Source: Prorocentrum cordatum (taxonomy: Eukaryota; Sar; Dinophyceae; Prorocentrales; Prorocentraceae). From it: 64,000 bases of DNA. This document shows, piece by piece, positions 61,503-64,000 of the stretch. The translations under genes and the position numbers were made by a program. The stretch's first letter is position 1, and each line of letters begins with the position of its first letter. The notes under the pieces are model-generated. The model made no database searches. It saw nothing but the letters and a program-made list of their open reading frames with translations, and had not been told where the DNA came from. The stretch covers positions 28,501-92,500 of the forward strand of contig CAUYUJ010016066.1 of NCBI GenBank assembly GCA_963575745.1, written 5' to 3'.

Positions 61503-62130
61503 GTGTTCGTGAATCAAGACTTGTTGAACGCCCTCAACACGCTTGACAGGCAGGCAGTCCTGCGGTCAGATCACGCAGATTTCCCAGGCCTCGCCCCCTT
61601 TGTGGACTGGTGCTACGGCGCCCCGTGCTCACTGTTCCTGGGAAAGAGCACGCGGCCGCTGTCCTCCGAGCGCGGCGTCCAACAAGGCGACCCGCTCGGT
61701 CCGATGCTCTTCGCGCTCGCTCTGCAGCGCTGCGCGGAGCAGGCGCGCGCCGAGCACGCCGACCCAGCCGACGGCTCTCTGGACTTGGTGTTCTTCTACC
61801 TCGACGACGGCTGCCTGGCCGGGGACGCGCTCGCAGTTGCCCGCCTCCTGCACCACCTGGTAAGGCGCTTAGCCGCGGCTGGACTGGACCTCAGCACCGC
61901 GCAAAGCAAGTGCGATGTGGTACCCGCCAGCGGTGTTGACAGCAGCGTGGACTTGACCGCGTTCCCGCCAGGCTTCCGCCTCAGGGAGGGCAACAGCTTC
62001 GAACTTCTGGGAGCCCCCGTGGGGGACGACAGCTTCTGCGCGGAACACACCCGGGACAGAGTGGCCAAGGCCGCTGACCTGCTGGAAGCTCTCGGGGCCT
62101 TTGAGAACGCCCAGCCTTGCTCCTGCTCCG
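61503..62130 (+). pseudogene. RT-RLE element, RT palm (motifs A-C)
   Basis: Motif A is KVFVNQDLLNALNTLDR (catalytic Asp kept), motif B is RGVQQGDPLGPMLFALAL, and motif C is LVFFYLDDGCLAG with both Asp intact. The palm is the best-preserved part. The frame then runs out near 62130, where the homologous sequence shifts to the frame at 62165. Confidence 0.85.
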
Positions 62131-62164
62131 CTAGCGCGCCCCCTACTGCAAACTGGGTTATTTC

Positions 62165-62790
62165 GCGCGCGTGATCCCGCCGACGGCGCACACTGGCGCG
62201 CTGCAGACCATGGGCGCCGCCGTCCGGGGTTGTCTGGGGCAGCTCAGAGGGTGTCCCCCCTCGGGCGACTCTTGGAAGCAAGCGCAGCTCAAACTTAACA
62301 AAGGTGGGCTCGGGCTCCGCACCTCCGAGAAGCACGCGGCGGTCGCCTACCTGGCCTCGCGCGCCCGAAGCGCGGAACTCTGCCGACAGCTCTACGGGGC
62401 CTACGGCGAACGGCGGAGACGGGGGCAGCCTGGCCGCGGCCACGCAGGCTTTCAACGACGCAGACCTCCCAGCAGACCGGGTCACTTTCGACCCCGCCCA
62501 GCACGGAGACCAGCGGCTCCTCTCCGGAAGTGTGGGCGACGCCGTCCGCGACGACCTCTGGCAACGCGCTTCGCCGGCCACGAGGGCCCACCTCAACTTG
62601 GTGGCGGCCCCCGGCGCCGGCGCCTACTTGCAGGCGCCGCCGTGCCGGGCGCTCGGCAGCGACTTCCCGCGCAGCTCGATGCAAGTGCCGCTGCAGCGAC
62701 GCCTTCGTCACCATGCCGCAGGCCTTTTGCCCGGCGTGCGGGGGGGTGATGGAGCTGCCGGACAAAGCGCCGCAATTGCCTCCGGAACCA
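62165..62790 (+). pseudogene. RT-RLE element, connector and CPxC finger
   Basis: PPTAHTGALQTMG, LKLNKGGLGLRTSEKHAAVA and YLASRARSA, then in other frames AFNDADLPADRVTFDPAQH and AFCPACGGVM. GGLGLR and the CPxCGgvmd finger are typical of the family. At least two frameshifts occur (about 62425 and 62690). The usual second half of the finger (H...C) is lost. Confidence 0.7.
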
Positions 62791-62848
62791 AGCCTGGCAC
62801 GAGGCGCTGGCCGCCGGCTACGCCCGGGCGGAACTCGAGCGCCCGGGC

Positions 62849-63388
62849 TTGCTGCCGCCGCGCGCGCCCGGCGAGGGCCCCCCGGCCCGCGAGGTCGGCG
62901 GCGACGACCCGGACGTCGACGGGAGGCGCCCCGCGGACTCGTCCCGCAGTGGCGAGGCGGCACGCCGGCGGCGTAGGACTTCGCCGTGGTCGACCTCGGG
63001 CCTCCGTGCGGACCTACTCGTGGCTTCGGCCGCGGAGGTCGGCGGCGACGCGGCGGCGACCCGCTACGAGGAGCAGAAGCGCTTGCACCTGGACACAGCG
63101 CGCAGATGCCCAGGGGCCGGCCTGACGTTCATACCGATGGTATGAGAGGCCCACGGCGGCGGCTGGGGACGCGAGGCGCGACGCGCGTTCGCGGTGCTCG
63201 CCGAGCGCGCGGCCGACGCGGCCGGAGACGACGCCGCGCTCGCGGCCGCTCAGCTTGCCCAGCGACCTTCAATTTCCCTGCGCAGGGAAAGTGCGCGGGC
63301 AGTGCTGCGGCGCCTCCAGCCGCGAGCGGACGCGACGGCCGGGCGATTAGCCGCGGCCACGGTAGCCGCCACGGCGGATGCAGTGTGA
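62849..63388 (+). pseudogene. RT-RLE element, restriction-like endonuclease
   Basis: DDPDVDGRRPADSSR, then SGLRADLLVASAAEVGGDAA, ATRYEEQKRLHLDTARRCPG and LTFIPMV follow the RLE order (PDv...DfavtSglR...Y...K..hl...c...f.PmV.E). In the adjacent frame CCGGCGGCGTAGGACTTCGC would read PAA-stop-DFAV, a Trp-to-stop change. A single TGA at 63143 splits IPMV from EAHGGGWGREARRAFAVLAE, which stays open to the TGA at 63386. Confidence 0.75.
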
Positions 63389-64000
63389 ACCGCCCCCTGC
63401 CAGCTCTTGCCCCCGCTCCTGCCGACGACGACTCCGCCTGCCCCGCCCGACGCCCCGCAGCCACCAGTCCCCCCGACGACCACGACGAACCCCTGACCCG
63501 CGGCGACCCGCGACGACCCCCCGACTGCCACTGACGCCACTCGCCCCACCCGCCCGCCGCCTGCCCCCAACGTGCATGCTTGCTCGCTGCTACCTCTGCC
63601 ACCCTCCCTCTCCTCCTGCATGTTGGCGTCTGCTCGCCGCGTTGTTTTTCTTCTCCCTCGTTTTTTTTCCTCCTCCTCTTCCTCCTCGTCCTCCTCTTCC
63701 TGTTCTTCCTCACTTTTCGGAATCGGTTCGCGCGTGCGTGGCGCCATTCGCGTTTTTGCGCTCTCGCCTGGGCAATAATTGTCACGGATGGCCCTGGGCA
63801 GATACATGTTGGTCAGGGGGGGGGGCAGGATTTGTCCGCCCCAGCTTTCGCCAGCAGCGCGCTGTAGCACTGGAGCTTGGCCCCTTGTCAGGTACATGGG
63901 CAATCGTAGCGTGGCCCAGAACGAGGAGCACGAGGACGGGAAGGAGAACGGGGGGAGGAGCACGAGGACGAGGAGGCACGAGGGGGAGGAGGAGCACGGG
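63389..64000. other. 3' flank of the RT-RLE element; no gene
   Basis: C- and CT-rich sequence with a TTCCTCCTC tract (63660-63710), then GA-rich ACGAGGACGAGG repeats at the window end (63910-64000). I cannot see the element's 3' terminus. Confidence 0.4.

Larger units (their letters stand above)
60482..63388 (+). mobile_element. Retroelement relic: RT plus restriction-like endonuclease
   Basis: A non-LTR-type element distinct from the LINE at 51 kb. The order is N-terminal helical region, RT with intact-looking motifs A, B and C, a connector, a CPxC finger and a C-terminal restriction-like endonuclease (RLE) region. It is broken by at least four frameshifts and several stops. No EEP domain is present. 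The architecture (RT then CCHC-like finger then RLE) is that of R2-like, CRE-like or related elements; the clade cannot be fixed by eye. Confidence 0.85.

Noticed and set aside
60237-61517. Long minus-strand frames over the RT-RLE element
   Set aside because: They are antisense shadows of GC-rich coding sequence. The plus-strand frames carry the RT motifs.

Overview
The window looks like nuclear DNA of a dinoflagellate. Three copies of the 22-nt dinoflagellate spliced leader (SL) are embedded in it: two exact and one slightly decayed. A multi-exon gene appears to use GA-AG and GC-AG introns as well as GT-AG. Short foldback elements, some duplicating target-like sequence at intron edges (introner-like), fill introns and spacers. 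Decayed LINE-type retroelements of two kinds and very long trinucleotide arrays complete the picture. By eye the DNA is strongly GC-rich, which would suit a Prorocentrum-like genome better than a symbiodiniacean; the genus is inference only. All convincing coding sequence is on the + strand.

Layout. 1-2.7 kb: dispersed repeats and a ~102-bp tandem array. 2.9-4.8 kb: an intronless gene for four tandem ~120-residue modules, preceded by a decayed SL. 7.1-28.7 kb: exons of an intron-rich M14 metallocarboxypeptidase, with the zinc-binding HxxE, the NR pair, the third zinc ligand His, the Tyr and the catalytic Glu all in order. Its introns are packed with foldback elements. 17.6-18.5 kb: inside one of those introns sits a processed, SL-tagged retrogene encoding an RWD domain fused to a DUF4326 domain. 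28.7-39 kb: dispersed repeats, a ~140-bp array, a ~179-bp satellite and dinucleotide and trinucleotide arrays. 39.5-42.6 kb: three more exon-like blocks of unknown function. 43-51 kb: an ~83-bp array and very long (GAG/CTC)n and (CAT)n tracts. 51.4-57.4 kb: a near full-length but frameshifted LINE (zinc finger, coiled coil, EEP endonuclease, reverse transcriptase, RNase H-like remnant, C-terminal zinc finger), starting at an exact SL and ending in a (TCTCA)n tail. 57.8-59.6 kb: composite GTGTCCC/GAT satellites. 60.5-63.4 kb: a second retroelement relic with a restriction-like endonuclease C-terminus.

The parts fit one story. Trans-spliced mRNAs were reverse-transcribed and re-inserted, probably by LINE machinery such as that at 51 kb, leaving the SL as a scar. 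Small foldback transposons inserted into a conserved protease gene, and several insertions now coincide with its introns. Exon limits are read by eye from protein motifs and splice signals; those marked approximate could move by tens of bases.
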